Below are positions 16,943 through 26,620 of a DNA stretch of 64,000 nt, one piece after another. Position 1 is the first letter of the stretch; each line of letters starts with the position of its first letter. The DNA is from JANYJZ01 sp964523395. Lineage in GTDB: Bacteria; Bacteroidota; Ignavibacteria; UBA10030; SZUA-254. The stretch spans positions 186,001 through 250,000 of the forward strand of contig CAZFXS010000001.1 of assembly GCA_964523395.1 (NCBI GenBank), in the 5' to 3' direction. A program made the position numbers and the translations under genes. The notes beneath the pieces are model-generated. The model was not told the origin of the DNA, did no database searches, and saw only the letters and a program-made list of their open reading frames with translations.

Positions 16943-18235
16943 ATGGTTACTAAAATGAATTATCTACTTAAAAACGGACACATTGTTGATCCGCTTTCCG
17001 GAACTGATTCTGTTCAGGATATTCTCATTGTTAATGGAGTCATAGAAAAAATCGGGAATAAAATTGCTGCCGGGACAGAGGCTGAACATCATGACTTAAA
17101 GGGAATGATAATAGCTCCCGGTTTTATCGATATGCATGTGCACTTGCGTGAGCCGGGGTTTGAGTATAAGGAAACAATCGAAACAGGTACTCTTTCTGCG
17201 GCGGCAGGGGGATTCACGGCTGTCTGCTGTATGCCGAATACAAATCCGGCAATTGATGATGCCTCAGTTGTTCGACTGATTCAGGAGCGGGCAAGGAAGG
17301 CGCACAATGGCATTGTTGATGTATATCCGATTGCTGCAGTTACGGTGAAGCGGGAAGGAAAACAGCTGGCCCCTATGATGGAACTTGCCGAGGTAGGTGT
17401 CATCGGATTTACCGATGACGGAGCGCCGGTCGCCGATGCTGAAATTATGCGCAGAGCACTTGAATACGCAAGTATGATGAAGAAGCCGATTATCCAACAT
17501 GCTGAAGATATAACAATGACAAAAGGAGGGGCAATGTCCGAAGGATTTGTCGCGACGTCACTTGGGATGCCTGCGATGCCTCCGGCGGCTGAAGATATAG
17601 TTGTTTCGAGAGATATACAACTATCCAGATATGTCGGTGCACAGTACCATGTGGCTCATATCAGCACACGCGGCGCTGTCGATCTCGTTCGAACTGCGAA
17701 GAGAGAGAAGCTTTCTGTTACATGCGAAGTAACTCCGCACCATTTTACTTTAACCGACGAGGCCGTACGTTCATTTGATACCAATACGAAAATGAACCCC
17801 CCGCTTCGTTCCCGCGATGATGTTGAGGCAATGAAAGAAGGATTACGCGATGGAACGATTGATGTCATTGCCACCGATCATGCCCCGCATTCCTATGATG
17901 AGAAGCAAGTTGAATTTATTTATGCACCATTTGGTATTGTCGGGCTGGAAACAGCAATCGGTCTCGCATTCACAGAGCTGGTTGATCCCGGTCTGCTTAC
18001 TGTTGCTCAATTAATTGAAAAGTTTTCTGTAAATCCCCGTAAAATACTTCACTTGCCCGAGATAAAAATTTCGGAAGGCTCTGTTGCAAATCTCTCGTTC
18101 CTGAACCCTGCAAATGAATGGGTAGTCGATATCCAGCAATTTAAATCCAAATCGAAAAACTCCCCTTTTCATGGTAAAAAGCTTAAGGGGAAAGCTTTTG
18201 GAATACTCAACAATGGAAAAATTTTCCTCTCATAA
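16943..18235 (+). CDS. pyrC: Dihydroorotase (class I)
   Basis: The enzyme closes carbamoyl-aspartate to dihydroorotate. The zinc-binding DMHVHLREPG motif is at residues 63-72, with ETGTLSAAAGGFTAV after it and the catalytic TDHAPHS near 311-317. Length (430 aa) and motifs fit the long class I (PyrC/AllB-like) type. ATG 16955 is an equally possible start (MNYLLKNGHIVDP). It lies 26 bp after pyrB and ends the pyrRBC run; carA/B, pyrD, pyrE and pyrF are not in this window. Confidence 0.95.
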   Translation: MVTKMNYLLKNGHIVDPLSGTDSVQDILIVNGVIEKIGNKIAAGTEAEHHDLKGMIIAPGFIDMHVHLREPGFEYKETIETGTLSAAAGGFTAVCCMPNTNPAIDDASVVRLIQERARKAHNGIVDVYPIAAVTVKREGKQLAPMMELAEVGVIGFTDDGAPVADAEIMRRALEYASMMKKPIIQHAEDITMTKGGAMSEGFVATSLGMPAMPPAAEDIVVSRDIQLSRYVGAQYHVAHISTRGAVDLVRTAKREKLSVTCEVTPHHFTLTDEAVRSFDTNTKMNPPLRSRDDVEAMKEGLRDGTIDVIATDHAPHSYDEKQVEFIYAPFGIVGLETAIGLAFTELVDPGLLTVAQLIEKFSVNPRKILHLPEIKISEGSVANLSFLNPANEWVVDIQQFKSKSKNSPFHGKKLKGKAFGILNNGKIFLS

Positions 18236-18399
18236 TTGTTGTCCTAAATTCTCAACAAACCTGAAAAATAATTAGCACAAAAGAGCTCCCATTTTTCTTT
18301 TCTTCCGCTAATTACCCTCAAATCTTTAATTCTTAACACTATTTACCGTTGGCATGGCAGTTGTCAATTGTCTGTCAGGTTTAACAACTTGAGGTAAAT

Positions 18400-19203
18400 A
18401 TGAAGACGTATCTTATGATTTCTTTGTTAGGACTAACTGCATTGTTTACCGGCTGTTATGAAAGTATTTTTGTCCCCGATATAACGCCGCCCGCAATACC
18501 TCAGGGATTACGAACTGAAACAGGCGACGATTTTGTCGAACTATTTTGGGTGAAAAACACGGAATCTGATCTTGCAGGATATAAAATTTATGTCAGTTCA
18601 ACCTATAATGGAAAATACGAATATATCGGAATGTCTGAAACACCATACTTTTTGGATAGAGGAGGCGTGAACGGCAAAACGTATTTTTATGCCGTGACAT
18701 CATTTGATGTTAACGGAAATGAAAGCGAGTTAAGCACCGATGTTGCCTATGATACTCCTCGCCCTGAAGGGTATGATGTGGTTCTCAGAAACTATCGCTC
18801 TGTACCGGGATATGCAGGCTATGATTTCTCAACGTATTCTGTCGGTCAGTATAATGATCAATATACCGACGTATTTTTTGAATACTACAATGGTGTGTAT
18901 TACCTGAATGTATGGACTGATAGTGACATTCAGGATGTAGGTTACACTGAGTCATTATATGATGTTGGGTATGCACCGGTAGCAGGGTGGTCGCCTACAA
19001 AAGATGCGACTATCATACCCGGGCATACGTATGTGATATGGACATGGGACAATCATTTTGCGAAATTACGGGTATCGAGTGTTTCAGCGACGGGAATTAC
19101 ATTTGATTGGGCATATCAATTGCAAGAAGGAAATCCCCGATTAAAGCCTGTAACGGAACGGCAATCCTTAACTTCGGGGAGCGGTGTCGAAGGCAGAAAG
19201 TAA
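18400..19203 (+). CDS. Lipoprotein with fibronectin type III domain
   Basis: 267 aa with a lipoprotein signal: MISLLGLTALFTGC, the Cys at residue 19 being the probable lipidation site. Residues about 27-122 form a fibronectin type III domain (PPAIPQGLRTETGDDFVELFW ... YFYAVTSFDVNGNES). The C-terminal half is Tyr- and Asp-rich (YDFSTYSVGQYNDQ, WDNHFAKLRVSS) with no family I recognise. It is probably an outer-membrane or surface lipoprotein. A sigma54-like motif (TTGGCAT, 5 bp, TTGTC) lies at 18349-18365, 34 bp upstream. Confidence 0.78.
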   Translation: MKTYLMISLLGLTALFTGCYESIFVPDITPPAIPQGLRTETGDDFVELFWVKNTESDLAGYKIYVSSTYNGKYEYIGMSETPYFLDRGGVNGKTYFYAVTSFDVNGNESELSTDVAYDTPRPEGYDVVLRNYRSVPGYAGYDFSTYSVGQYNDQYTDVFFEYYNGVYYLNVWTDSDIQDVGYTESLYDVGYAPVAGWSPTKDATIIPGHTYVIWTWDNHFAKLRVSSVSATGITFDWAYQLQEGNPRLKPVTERQSLTSGSGVEGRK

Positions 19204-19370
19204 ATTGCAGCCATATAGTTGATATTATCTGGGGCGCCGGTGTCGGTTAGTGAAGTGATGGTGGATGAGACGGTGTCCCAGATCGATTTTAATGGCATAG
19301 ATGCAATAAAGAATGAGTGTGTAGGTTGACTTTTTAAGGATTATGAAGTATTTTGTCCCAAAGAAATGTA

Positions 19371-19850
19371 ATGATTGTGAAACGGTATTCATATATTTTT
19401 ATTCTGACTCTTCTCAGCGTGGAAGTTATCCCGCTTTTAGCCAATCATACGCGTGAATCAGCTCCGGAACTGATCATTGGTGATCCGATTGCAACTGTTG
19501 GTTTTGGAGAAAAGCCATCTGTCATCATTTCACAAATTGAATCAGGTGTTCTTGCCGGCAATGTAAAAGGATTCTCGGGCTATCTTTCGAAGCAGGTATT
19601 TATTAATCTTCGCGGAGCTGAATCGGGATATTTTAGCGCCAATCAGGCAACTTATTTGCTCCGTTCCTTTTTCGAATCCTGCAGGATCGTGCGTTTTAAA
19701 TTCACCACTATGGCAGAAACAGAGGAACCGTTTGCAACTGGTGGCGGGGTTATGATTACCGGGAAAGGTTCAAAAGAATCTTTCCAGATTTATATTGCAT
19801 TATCTAGAATTGATAACCGTTGGGTTGTTTCGCAATTTAATGTGTACTGA
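19371..19850 (+). CDS. DUF4783 exported protein
   Basis: A signal peptide is at the N-terminus (MIVKRYSYIFILTLLSVEVI). The mature part matches DUF4783, an NTF2-like alpha-beta fold: SGVLAGNVKGFSGYLSKQVF, GYFSANQATYLLRSFFES and a final NRWVVSQFNVY. Such proteins are exported in Bacteroidota and their role is unknown. ATG 19371 was chosen because it gives a clean signal peptide; TTG 19353 is an in-frame alternative. An out-of-frame ATG with a better SD (AAGGA, 19337) exists at 19343 but leads to a short unrelated frame. The large sensor kinase starts 9 bp downstream. Confidence 0.72.
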   Translation: MIVKRYSYIFILTLLSVEVIPLLANHTRESAPELIIGDPIATVGFGEKPSVIISQIESGVLAGNVKGFSGYLSKQVFINLRGAESGYFSANQATYLLRSFFESCRIVRFKFTTMAETEEPFATGGGVMITGKGSKESFQIYIALSRIDNRWVVSQFNVY

Positions 19851-19859
19851 CACTTGCCC

Positions 19860-22800
19860 GTGTCTCATCGTATATCTTTATCTTTCCTGACGTTCTTCGA
19901 AAATCCCAAAGTAATCTTTATCCTTATCATTCTCATTGGTATTTCACAGGGTGCCGGCTTTTGGTACCAGTCATATCTTGAGAAAAATTGGGAAACGATA
20001 TCACGAGCAGAAGAGAGGGCGCTCTCTGAATATTTTCAGAAGAAATTTGATTCATACCTGCGGGAATCCACGGGGGAAGTCCGGTCCATTCTGAATGATC
20101 CTCGCCTACTGCAATATTTGGACAGTGACAGCACGGCGTCGAGTGTGTTATTGTTCGAACTGCTGAATCAAAGAGAAAAAAAAGGAATGATGCTCGAAGT
20201 ATATAATGCCTCGGGAATTATTCAGGGTTGGTCAGAAAACCGTGGCCCCGTTGTTGACACTCTTACCTTTAAAGCCCATACCGTTTCGTACATACTCCGT
20301 GGGCCAATCTATGCTTACTTGGTTATTTCAACTCCGATTGTTTCCGAGAATTCAATCAAGGGGTTTCTTGTTGGCAAACGGCTGTTTGATGTTCAGTATC
20401 CCATTAATAACAAATTTATTAATAGCAATTATTTTACTTCAACATTTACATCAACGTTGGATTTCGTTCCGGCCTTTTTTGCATCCGAAATAACACCGCA
20501 GAATCAGGACAGCTCAAAATTTTTATTTACTCTTACGAATACAGATGGAAAAGTGATGGTCTCGGGTCTGGTTAACCGTCCGCAGCTTTTTGCAGGAAAA
20601 CAAGAGGCGGAACAGTTAGCAAATCGACTTTCAGGAGTATTTGGGGTGGTACTTCTATTGATGTTGTATAGGATTATTCTTCGGCATACGGAGCGCCGAT
20701 TACGCTGGATCTGGAGAGCCGTACTTCTTACTGGAATGATTTGGCTGTTGAGGTATATATTGCTATGGCTGGATTTACCGGGAGGTTTTCTATCGGATAC
20801 GCTTTTTGATCCGACATATTTTGCTTCTCCCTTTGGTTTCGGTCTCGCGAAGTCTCTCGGCGATTTATTCCTGACAGCTTCCCTGTTCCTGATAAACATT
20901 CTCTGCATTGTCCGGCTTATTTATAACGAAACAAAGAGTTCGAACTCAAACCGCGCCCCGATTTCTTTCTGGTTGTGGATAAATAGAATTGCTGGGGTCG
21001 TGTTGTTAGCAGTCCTTGCCCTCTTACTATTGAGAGGGTTTGTTGCCACTGTTCAGAGTGCTGTCTTTGATTCATCGTTTACTTATAATGACCCGGCCTC
21101 AATTGCGCCTTCATTTGAATTATCAGTAATGTTGGTGAGTTTATTTTTCCTTTCATTTTCGCTTGTACTGGCTGAAGTAGGAATCATTATTCTGATATAT
21201 GGTACTGTCGTGGGTTTGGTAAAGCGTGGTCACGAACTCCGTGTGGTGGGAATTACCGGGTTCTTCCTTCTCTTATGCGGGCTGCTTTATGGATCCTTTG
21301 TTCCGAATACATTATTGTCACAATTTGAACGTGGTATCTACGTTACGGTATTCCTGTTTGCATCATCCTGGATACTGTATCTGCGGCAAAAAGATAAACC
21401 TTTTTTATCCTTGAGCGGATTGTCTGTACTGTTGCTGATATCAATTTGTGCTATTGTTCCTATCCTGGACAAAAAAATTCATGAATATGATCAGACCCAT
21501 CTGGAGCTGGCGGCACATGAGTTGGTGCGCCCGGCCGATAACTGGATGAACTTTCTTATGGCCACTGCTCTCGATGAGATTGGCAACAATACTGCTAGGG
21601 CGACTTTGCATGATGGCAGTAATGAAGAGGTAGGGAAACTCGGATTCACCCAGTGGGCGCGGAGTATCCTCAGCAAAGAAGAGAATGATTGCTCTGTGAC
21701 GTTCATCGACAACGAGGGAAGTGTCGTAAGTGATTTTCATATCGGCAATACACCCCACTGGTATCGTCGCCATGCAATGGATGAGATGCCCAGGTCAACC
21801 TCTTTGTTGAACGCAGGCGAACGTTTGGAAAATGGAAAATTGGTTAAATGGTATCGGGGGTACAAACCGATTTATAACGGCGATACGACTTTCCTGGGTG
21901 GAGTATGGGTTGAAATTTCCGGAGTGCAGCGGCGGTTACAGGGATCCGCGCAAACAGAGATTCTCCGGAACAGTTCTTCGCGATTGTCAGATACACGGAA
22001 CAGAAGACTGCTGACGTTTGAATATTTTCAGGGAAAGCTGGTAAGCACAACGGCAGAAAACGTTCCGTTGGATCTTCCGTTGCCTCATGACAACGATCCG
22101 GATGATGATCCGGAAAAAGGCTATTGGGCAAGAGAAGAAATTGAAGGCAAAACGTACCACATGTATCTTGTTCCCGAAAATGGCGAGAACCCGATCTGGA
22201 TTGGAGTGGGAATGGCGGATCTTGACGTGCGGTGGCACATTTTTAGTTTTCTGCGCTATGCACTTTTTTTCATGCTCATTTCAAGCATCGGCCTGGCCTT
22301 CATCTTTATCCTTCAACGTTTACTTGGCCAAAGTACCAAAGAAGGATTTCGAACCAAACTTTTAGTGTCGTTTGTGATAGTTTCCATTACACCAATGCTG
22401 GTTCTTGCATATCTCAATCGGCAATATGCAAAAGAACGTGCCGATGAAATAACCATTCAACGATTGAGTAGTCAGACGTCGGTTGTTGTTGCTGAGATTG
22501 AGCAAAAAGTAGGCGCGAGTTTGCCTGTCTTAGTTTCTCAATTAACGGATGAACAGTGCGATGAAATAGCGACAACGATGGGCGTGGATTTTAATGTATA
22601 TCTCAACGGACAATTACAGGCCACAAGCAAGCCAGAAATGTTTATGTCTGAGCTGTTGGATAAATCATTAAGCGGGGATGCGTACCTGAATACTATTTTA
22701 AAAAGGAGGAGTTTCTATTCCGAAACGCAGGTTATCGGCTCGCTGCCCTATGTTGTAGGTTATCGTCCGATTTTTTCTGAAAGTGGCAGTGTAATCGGAG

Positions 22801-23780
22801 CTGTTGCGGTTCCCACATTGTTCCGTCAGCAGGATGTGAATGAAGAGCTTACGCGGAGGAATATTTTTCTCTTTGGGGCATATGCGCTGACATTTGTTTT
22901 ATCGCTCATTGTCGGTTCAATTTTTGCTAATGGCATCGCTTCGCCGATCCGTCGATTGCGGCACGCGACGGAACAAATTGCGGGCGGGAACCTTGAGGTT
23001 GAAATTCCAAGGTCAAGCACTGATGAAATTGGTGACCTGGAACGCGCGTTTCAGCAGATGACTGTAGAATTGCGTCAAAAACAGGAGCAAATTGTAAGAG
23101 CACAGCGGGAACTGGCATGGAAAGAAATGGCTCGTCAGGTTGCACATGAAATCAAAAATCCGTTGACGCCGATGAAGCTTTCGGTCCAGCAGCTTCTTCA
23201 GGCTTATAAGGATAATGTCCCGGATTTTGGAGATGTGCTAAAACGTGTATCATCAACAGTCTTGGAACAAATTGAAGCTCTTAGCAGGATAGCGTCTGAG
23301 TTTTCTAATTTCGCAAGGATGCCTAAGCAAAACATTGAACAATGTAACGTTCATGAGGTTATCCTGGAGGCAGTGAACCTCTATCAAAGTTCTGACTTAC
23401 AGATTGCAACTCAATTTGAAGCGGTACCATCAGTTGTTATGGCTGATCGCGAAGAACTAAGACGGGTGTTTATTAATATTATCAAAAATAGCGTGCAGGC
23501 GATGAAGGGAACCGGAACAATGCAAATAACAACTTCCTCGGCGGGAGGGTTCATCGACATCAATATGCAGGACTCCGGACCGGGAATTCCCAAAGATGTT
23601 CAAAGTCGATTGTTCGAAATGAACTTTTCCACTAAAACAGACGGGATGGGGATTGGATTGTCGATTGTGCATACGACCGTACAAAATTTAGGTGGTACTG
23701 TCAGTGTAACAAGTAAGGTAAATCAGGGAACGATGGTACTTATTCGTCTTCCGATTGGTGATAAGCAGACTTTAGGATAA
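19860..23780 (+). CDS. Giant NtrY-like sensor histidine kinase
   Basis: About 1306 aa. An N-terminal membrane helix (VIFILIILIGISQGAGFWY) leads into a periplasmic sensing region, then a block of several membrane helices (about residues 260-540), a second extracytoplasmic region (about 545-800), another helix (FFMLISSIGLAFIFILQ), a Cache-like domain (about 850-1000), HAMP (about 1020-1070) and the kinase core. The phospho-acceptor His is in VAHEIKNPLTPMKL (near 1096); ATP-binding boxes are NIIKNSVQAM, DSGPGIP and GMGIGLSIVHT. The HEIKNPLTP box and HAMP order match NtrY. No response regulator (NtrX) is adjacent. No SD is visible; GTG 19860 and TTG 19854 are the candidate starts. Confidence 0.86.
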   Translation: MSHRISLSFLTFFENPKVIFILIILIGISQGAGFWYQSYLEKNWETISRAEERALSEYFQKKFDSYLRESTGEVRSILNDPRLLQYLDSDSTASSVLLFELLNQREKKGMMLEVYNASGIIQGWSENRGPVVDTLTFKAHTVSYILRGPIYAYLVISTPIVSENSIKGFLVGKRLFDVQYPINNKFINSNYFTSTFTSTLDFVPAFFASEITPQNQDSSKFLFTLTNTDGKVMVSGLVNRPQLFAGKQEAEQLANRLSGVFGVVLLLMLYRIILRHTERRLRWIWRAVLLTGMIWLLRYILLWLDLPGGFLSDTLFDPTYFASPFGFGLAKSLGDLFLTASLFLINILCIVRLIYNETKSSNSNRAPISFWLWINRIAGVVLLAVLALLLLRGFVATVQSAVFDSSFTYNDPASIAPSFELSVMLVSLFFLSFSLVLAEVGIIILIYGTVVGLVKRGHELRVVGITGFFLLLCGLLYGSFVPNTLLSQFERGIYVTVFLFASSWILYLRQKDKPFLSLSGLSVLLLISICAIVPILDKKIHEYDQTHLELAAHELVRPADNWMNFLMATALDEIGNNTARATLHDGSNEEVGKLGFTQWARSILSKEENDCSVTFIDNEGSVVSDFHIGNTPHWYRRHAMDEMPRSTSLLNAGERLENGKLVKWYRGYKPIYNGDTTFLGGVWVEISGVQRRLQGSAQTEILRNSSSRLSDTRNRRLLTFEYFQGKLVSTTAENVPLDLPLPHDNDPDDDPEKGYWAREEIEGKTYHMYLVPENGENPIWIGVGMADLDVRWHIFSFLRYALFFMLISSIGLAFIFILQRLLGQSTKEGFRTKLLVSFVIVSITPMLVLAYLNRQYAKERADEITIQRLSSQTSVVVAEIEQKVGASLPVLVSQLTDEQCDEIATTMGVDFNVYLNGQLQATSKPEMFMSELLDKSLSGDAYLNTILKRRSFYSETQVIGSLPYVVGYRPIFSESGSVIGAVAVPTLFRQQDVNEELTRRNIFLFGAYALTFVLSLIVGSIFANGIASPIRRLRHATEQIAGGNLEVEIPRSSTDEIGDLERAFQQMTVELRQKQEQIVRAQRELAWKEMARQVAHEIKNPLTPMKLSVQQLLQAYKDNVPDFGDVLKRVSSTVLEQIEALSRIASEFSNFARMPKQNIEQCNVHEVILEAVNLYQSSDLQIATQFEAVPSVVMADREELRRVFINIIKNSVQAMKGTGTMQITTSSAGGFIDINMQDSGPGIPKDVQSRLFEMNFSTKTDGMGIGLSIVHTTVQNLGGTVSVTSKVNQGTMVLIRLPIGDKQTLG

Positions 23781-23826
23781 AAGTTTTACTATGGCTATGC
23801 AAGAAATCGACCATCAGGAGATACCT

Positions 23827-24567
23827 GTGATCAAGTCAGTAAAATACTCTACTGTTCCTGATCTCGTGTTTGGTATAAGCACACGTAATGGCGGAATAAG
23901 TAATCCTCCGTATGGATTAAATCTAAGCTATAACGTGGGTGATAACGACGGGCACGTTAATAAGAACAGGGAATTATTTTTCGGTCAGCTACAAATTCCG
24001 TTAAACAGACTCGCTTTTCCGGGCCAGGTTCATGGAAACAAGGTTACCCGGGTATATGAACCTGGTAAAGTTGATCAATGTGACGGTTTGGTGACCAGCG
24101 AAAAAAATGTTTATCTGGCGGTTTCTGTTGCAGACTGTCTTCCAATATTTTTATATGACCCGGCACATCATGCCGTGGCGGCAATTCATTCCGGGTGGAA
24201 GGGAAGCAGGCTAAGAATTCTTTCTCTTGCAATAAAAAAAATGATGAGTGAATTTGATAGTCAGCCGGCACAACTGTTAGCATATATTGGTCAGTCGGCC
24301 GGAGTCTGTTGTTACGAAATAGGAGAAGATGTTGCCGTTCAGTTCGGCAACGAATATGTGGAACGGTCACCGGGAAAGAAGCCTCATCTGAATCTAAAAA
24401 AATACAATAGAGATCTATTAACGTCTGAGGGTGTCGGGCCGGCTAATGTTGAAATTGTCAGCGACTGCACGATCTGTAATCCAACAAAGTATCACTCATA
24501 CAGAAGGGACGGAGCTATTTCCGGTAGAATGATGGGCGTAATTGGGCTAAAATCTAATATTTCCTGA
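23827..24567 (+). CDS. Laccase-domain (YfiH/PgeF-type) purine nucleoside phosphorylase-like protein
   Basis: Members of this multicopper-oxidase-like (DUF152, YfiH/LACC1) family act on purine nucleosides and have been linked to editing of misincorporated peptidoglycan L-serine. The zinc-site motifs are seen: FPGQVHGNKV, VSVADCLPIFLYD and AAIHSGWKGS, giving His-Cys-His. The GTG at 23827 has an ideal SD (AGGAG at 23816-23820, six bases away) and yields a normal family N-terminus; ATG 23791 would add 12 residues without an SD. It follows the sensor kinase by 46 bp and precedes glmS. Confidence 0.85.
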   Translation: MIKSVKYSTVPDLVFGISTRNGGISNPPYGLNLSYNVGDNDGHVNKNRELFFGQLQIPLNRLAFPGQVHGNKVTRVYEPGKVDQCDGLVTSEKNVYLAVSVADCLPIFLYDPAHHAVAAIHSGWKGSRLRILSLAIKKMMSEFDSQPAQLLAYIGQSAGVCCYEIGEDVAVQFGNEYVERSPGKKPHLNLKKYNRDLLTSEGVGPANVEIVSDCTICNPTKYHSYRRDGAISGRMMGVIGLKSNIS

Positions 24568-24587
24568 AATGAGCGTGACGCGACTCA

Positions 24588-24616
24588 TTGTTTTTGGTGA
24601 ACTAATTTGCTACATT
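24588..24616 (+). promoter_or_regulatory. Promoter of glmS
   Basis: TTGTTT (24588-24593), 17 bp, TACATT (24611-24616), 39 bp before the glmS ATG. No glmS ribozyme core was recognised in the short leader. Confidence 0.6.
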
Positions 24617-24655
24617 TTTCTGGTCAAAAACTACATTTTTGGGTGAAATTTATTC

Positions 24656-26488
24656 ATGTGCGGAATAGTCGGTTACATCGGTCCTAAAAACTGTTTACCT
24701 ATCCTCCTCGAAGGTCTGCAGCGTCTTGAATATCGCGGTTACGATTCCGCAGGGGTTGCTCTTGTCAATGACAATACATTGGTTGTTCATAAAAAAGCGG
24801 GAAAAGTTGTTGATCTTGTAAACAAGATTGGCAACAACGGTCTTTCCTCTCATCTTGGAATCGGGCATACCAGGTGGGCTACGCATGGCGAACCGAATGA
24901 CGTGAACGCCCATCCCCATTGGGATTGCAAAAGTGAAATAGCCATCATTCATAATGGCATTATCGAAAATTATGCCACTCTGAAGATAAAACTTCAAAAA
25001 GATGGACACACTATCCGCACGGTCACGGATACCGAAATTCTTGTCCACCTCATTGAAGAAATGTATAAACGTTCCAATGACCTCTTTACTGCAGTGCGTC
25101 TCGCACTTCTTGAAGTCGAGGGTGCATACGGTATTTTAGTGGTTTCGACTAAGGAACCTGACAAAATTATTGCCGCCAGAAAGGGGAGCCCGCTTGTCAT
25201 CGGGATCGGTGATGACGAATCGCTGGTTGCGTCAGATGCTGCGGCACTTGTGGATCATACCCGTCAGGTCGTATATCTTGAAGATGGCGAAGTGGCATGC
25301 CTGACTGCCGACTCAGTGAGTATTAAGACTATTCATGATCAGGAAATCATCAAGCAGGTTGAAGAAATAACATTCGACCTTGAGCAGATTGAAAAAGCAG
25401 GGTACGAACATTTCATGCTCAAGGAAATTAATGAGCAACCTGAGTCTATCCATAATTCATTGCGCGGGAGATTGCTTGTGCAGGAAGGGACTGCGAAACT
25501 TGGCGGCCTCGATCCTGCAATGGATAAATTGCTGGATGCACAGCGTATTATCATTACTGCGTGCGGAACCTCATGGCATGCTGCCTTAGCGGGGAAGTAC
25601 ATGATTGAACAATTGGCCGGCGTTCCGGTCGAAGTTGATTATGCTTCTGAATTCAGATACCGTAATCCTATCATTGGCCCAAAAGATGTTGTCTTTGTAA
25701 TCAGCCAGAGCGGTGAAACTGCAGACACTCTTGCTGCGGTACGGGAAGCAAAATATAAGGGCGCAACTGTATTGGGAATTGTCAATGTTGTTGGCAGTAC
25801 CATTGCTCGTGAGACCGAAGCAGGTGTATTTATTCATGCCGGACCGGAAATCGGTGTCGCATCGACAAAAGCGTTTACTTCACAGCTTGCCGTTCTTTCA
25901 TTGATTTCATTACTCCTCGCACGTCACCGCGGTATGCCTAAAGAGCAGGGGCTCTTGCTTGCAAATGACCTGCATTCTATCCCTGAAAAGGTCCAAAAAG
26001 TTCTTACGTTGACTGATCAGATAAAATATATCGCTGAAGAGTTTAAGGATGCGCAAAATTTTATTTATCTCGGCAGGGGCATTAACTTCCCAACAGCTTT
26101 GGAAGGCGCGCTCAAGCTCAAAGAAATATCGTACATTCATGCGGAAGGATACCCTGCCGCAGAAATGAAGCACGGCCCCATCGCTTTAATTGATGAAAAT
26201 ATGCCGGTGGTATTTATCGTCCCGAAGGATGCGATTTATGAGAAAGTTCTCAGCAATATTCAGGAAGTACGCGCCCGGAAGGGTCGGATTATCGCCATAG
26301 CAAATGAGGATGACAACGAAATTGAAAAACTGTCCGATTTTGTTATTCGTGTTCCCCGAACATATAGCTTCTTCGGGCCAATTGTCAACAGTATTCCTCT
26401 TCAGCTTCTTGCCTACTACATGGCTGTCGCACGCGGGTGCAATGTTGATCAACCCCGCAACCTCGCGAAAAGCGTTACTGTAGAGTAA
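24656..26488 (+). CDS. glmS: Glutamine-fructose-6-phosphate aminotransferase
   Basis: GlmS makes glucosamine-6-phosphate, the entry to peptidoglycan and lipopolysaccharide amino sugars. The start MCGIVGYIG exposes the N-terminal Cys nucleophile of the class II glutaminase domain (residues 1-220, with HTRWATHGEP and HNGIIENY). Two SIS domains follow, with TACGTSWHAAL near 302, SQSGETADT near 349, and the C-terminal catalytic LAKSVTVE. At 610 aa it is full length. It has its own promoter and lacks a visible terminator before the reductase gene 132 bp later. Confidence 0.97.
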   Translation: MCGIVGYIGPKNCLPILLEGLQRLEYRGYDSAGVALVNDNTLVVHKKAGKVVDLVNKIGNNGLSSHLGIGHTRWATHGEPNDVNAHPHWDCKSEIAIIHNGIIENYATLKIKLQKDGHTIRTVTDTEILVHLIEEMYKRSNDLFTAVRLALLEVEGAYGILVVSTKEPDKIIAARKGSPLVIGIGDDESLVASDAAALVDHTRQVVYLEDGEVACLTADSVSIKTIHDQEIIKQVEEITFDLEQIEKAGYEHFMLKEINEQPESIHNSLRGRLLVQEGTAKLGGLDPAMDKLLDAQRIIITACGTSWHAALAGKYMIEQLAGVPVEVDYASEFRYRNPIIGPKDVVFVISQSGETADTLAAVREAKYKGATVLGIVNVVGSTIARETEAGVFIHAGPEIGVASTKAFTSQLAVLSLISLLLARHRGMPKEQGLLLANDLHSIPEKVQKVLTLTDQIKYIAEEFKDAQNFIYLGRGINFPTALEGALKLKEISYIHAEGYPAAEMKHGPIALIDENMPVVFIVPKDAIYEKVLSNIQEVRARKGRIIAIANEDDNEIEKLSDFVIRVPRTYSFFGPIVNSIPLQLLAYYMAVARGCNVDQPRNLAKSVTVE

Positions 26489-26620
26489 AGAATCCTCTTC
26501 CAAAACTTACTTCAACCAGTTCAATTTCACGCACACCCGCTGAAGTTGATTTTCATTTGAAAATTTCTCATCTTGGCACACCAAAACTCTTCATTGTTCC
26601 ATCAATCAGGAGATTGTGTA

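Noticed and set aside
19337..19440. Frameshift in the DUF4783 gene suggested by an out-of-frame ATG with better SD
   Set aside because: The in-frame ATG 19371 gives a complete signal peptide, so no frameshift is needed.
24617..24655. glmS ribozyme before glmS
   Set aside because: The leader after the promoter is too short and lacks the ribozyme core.
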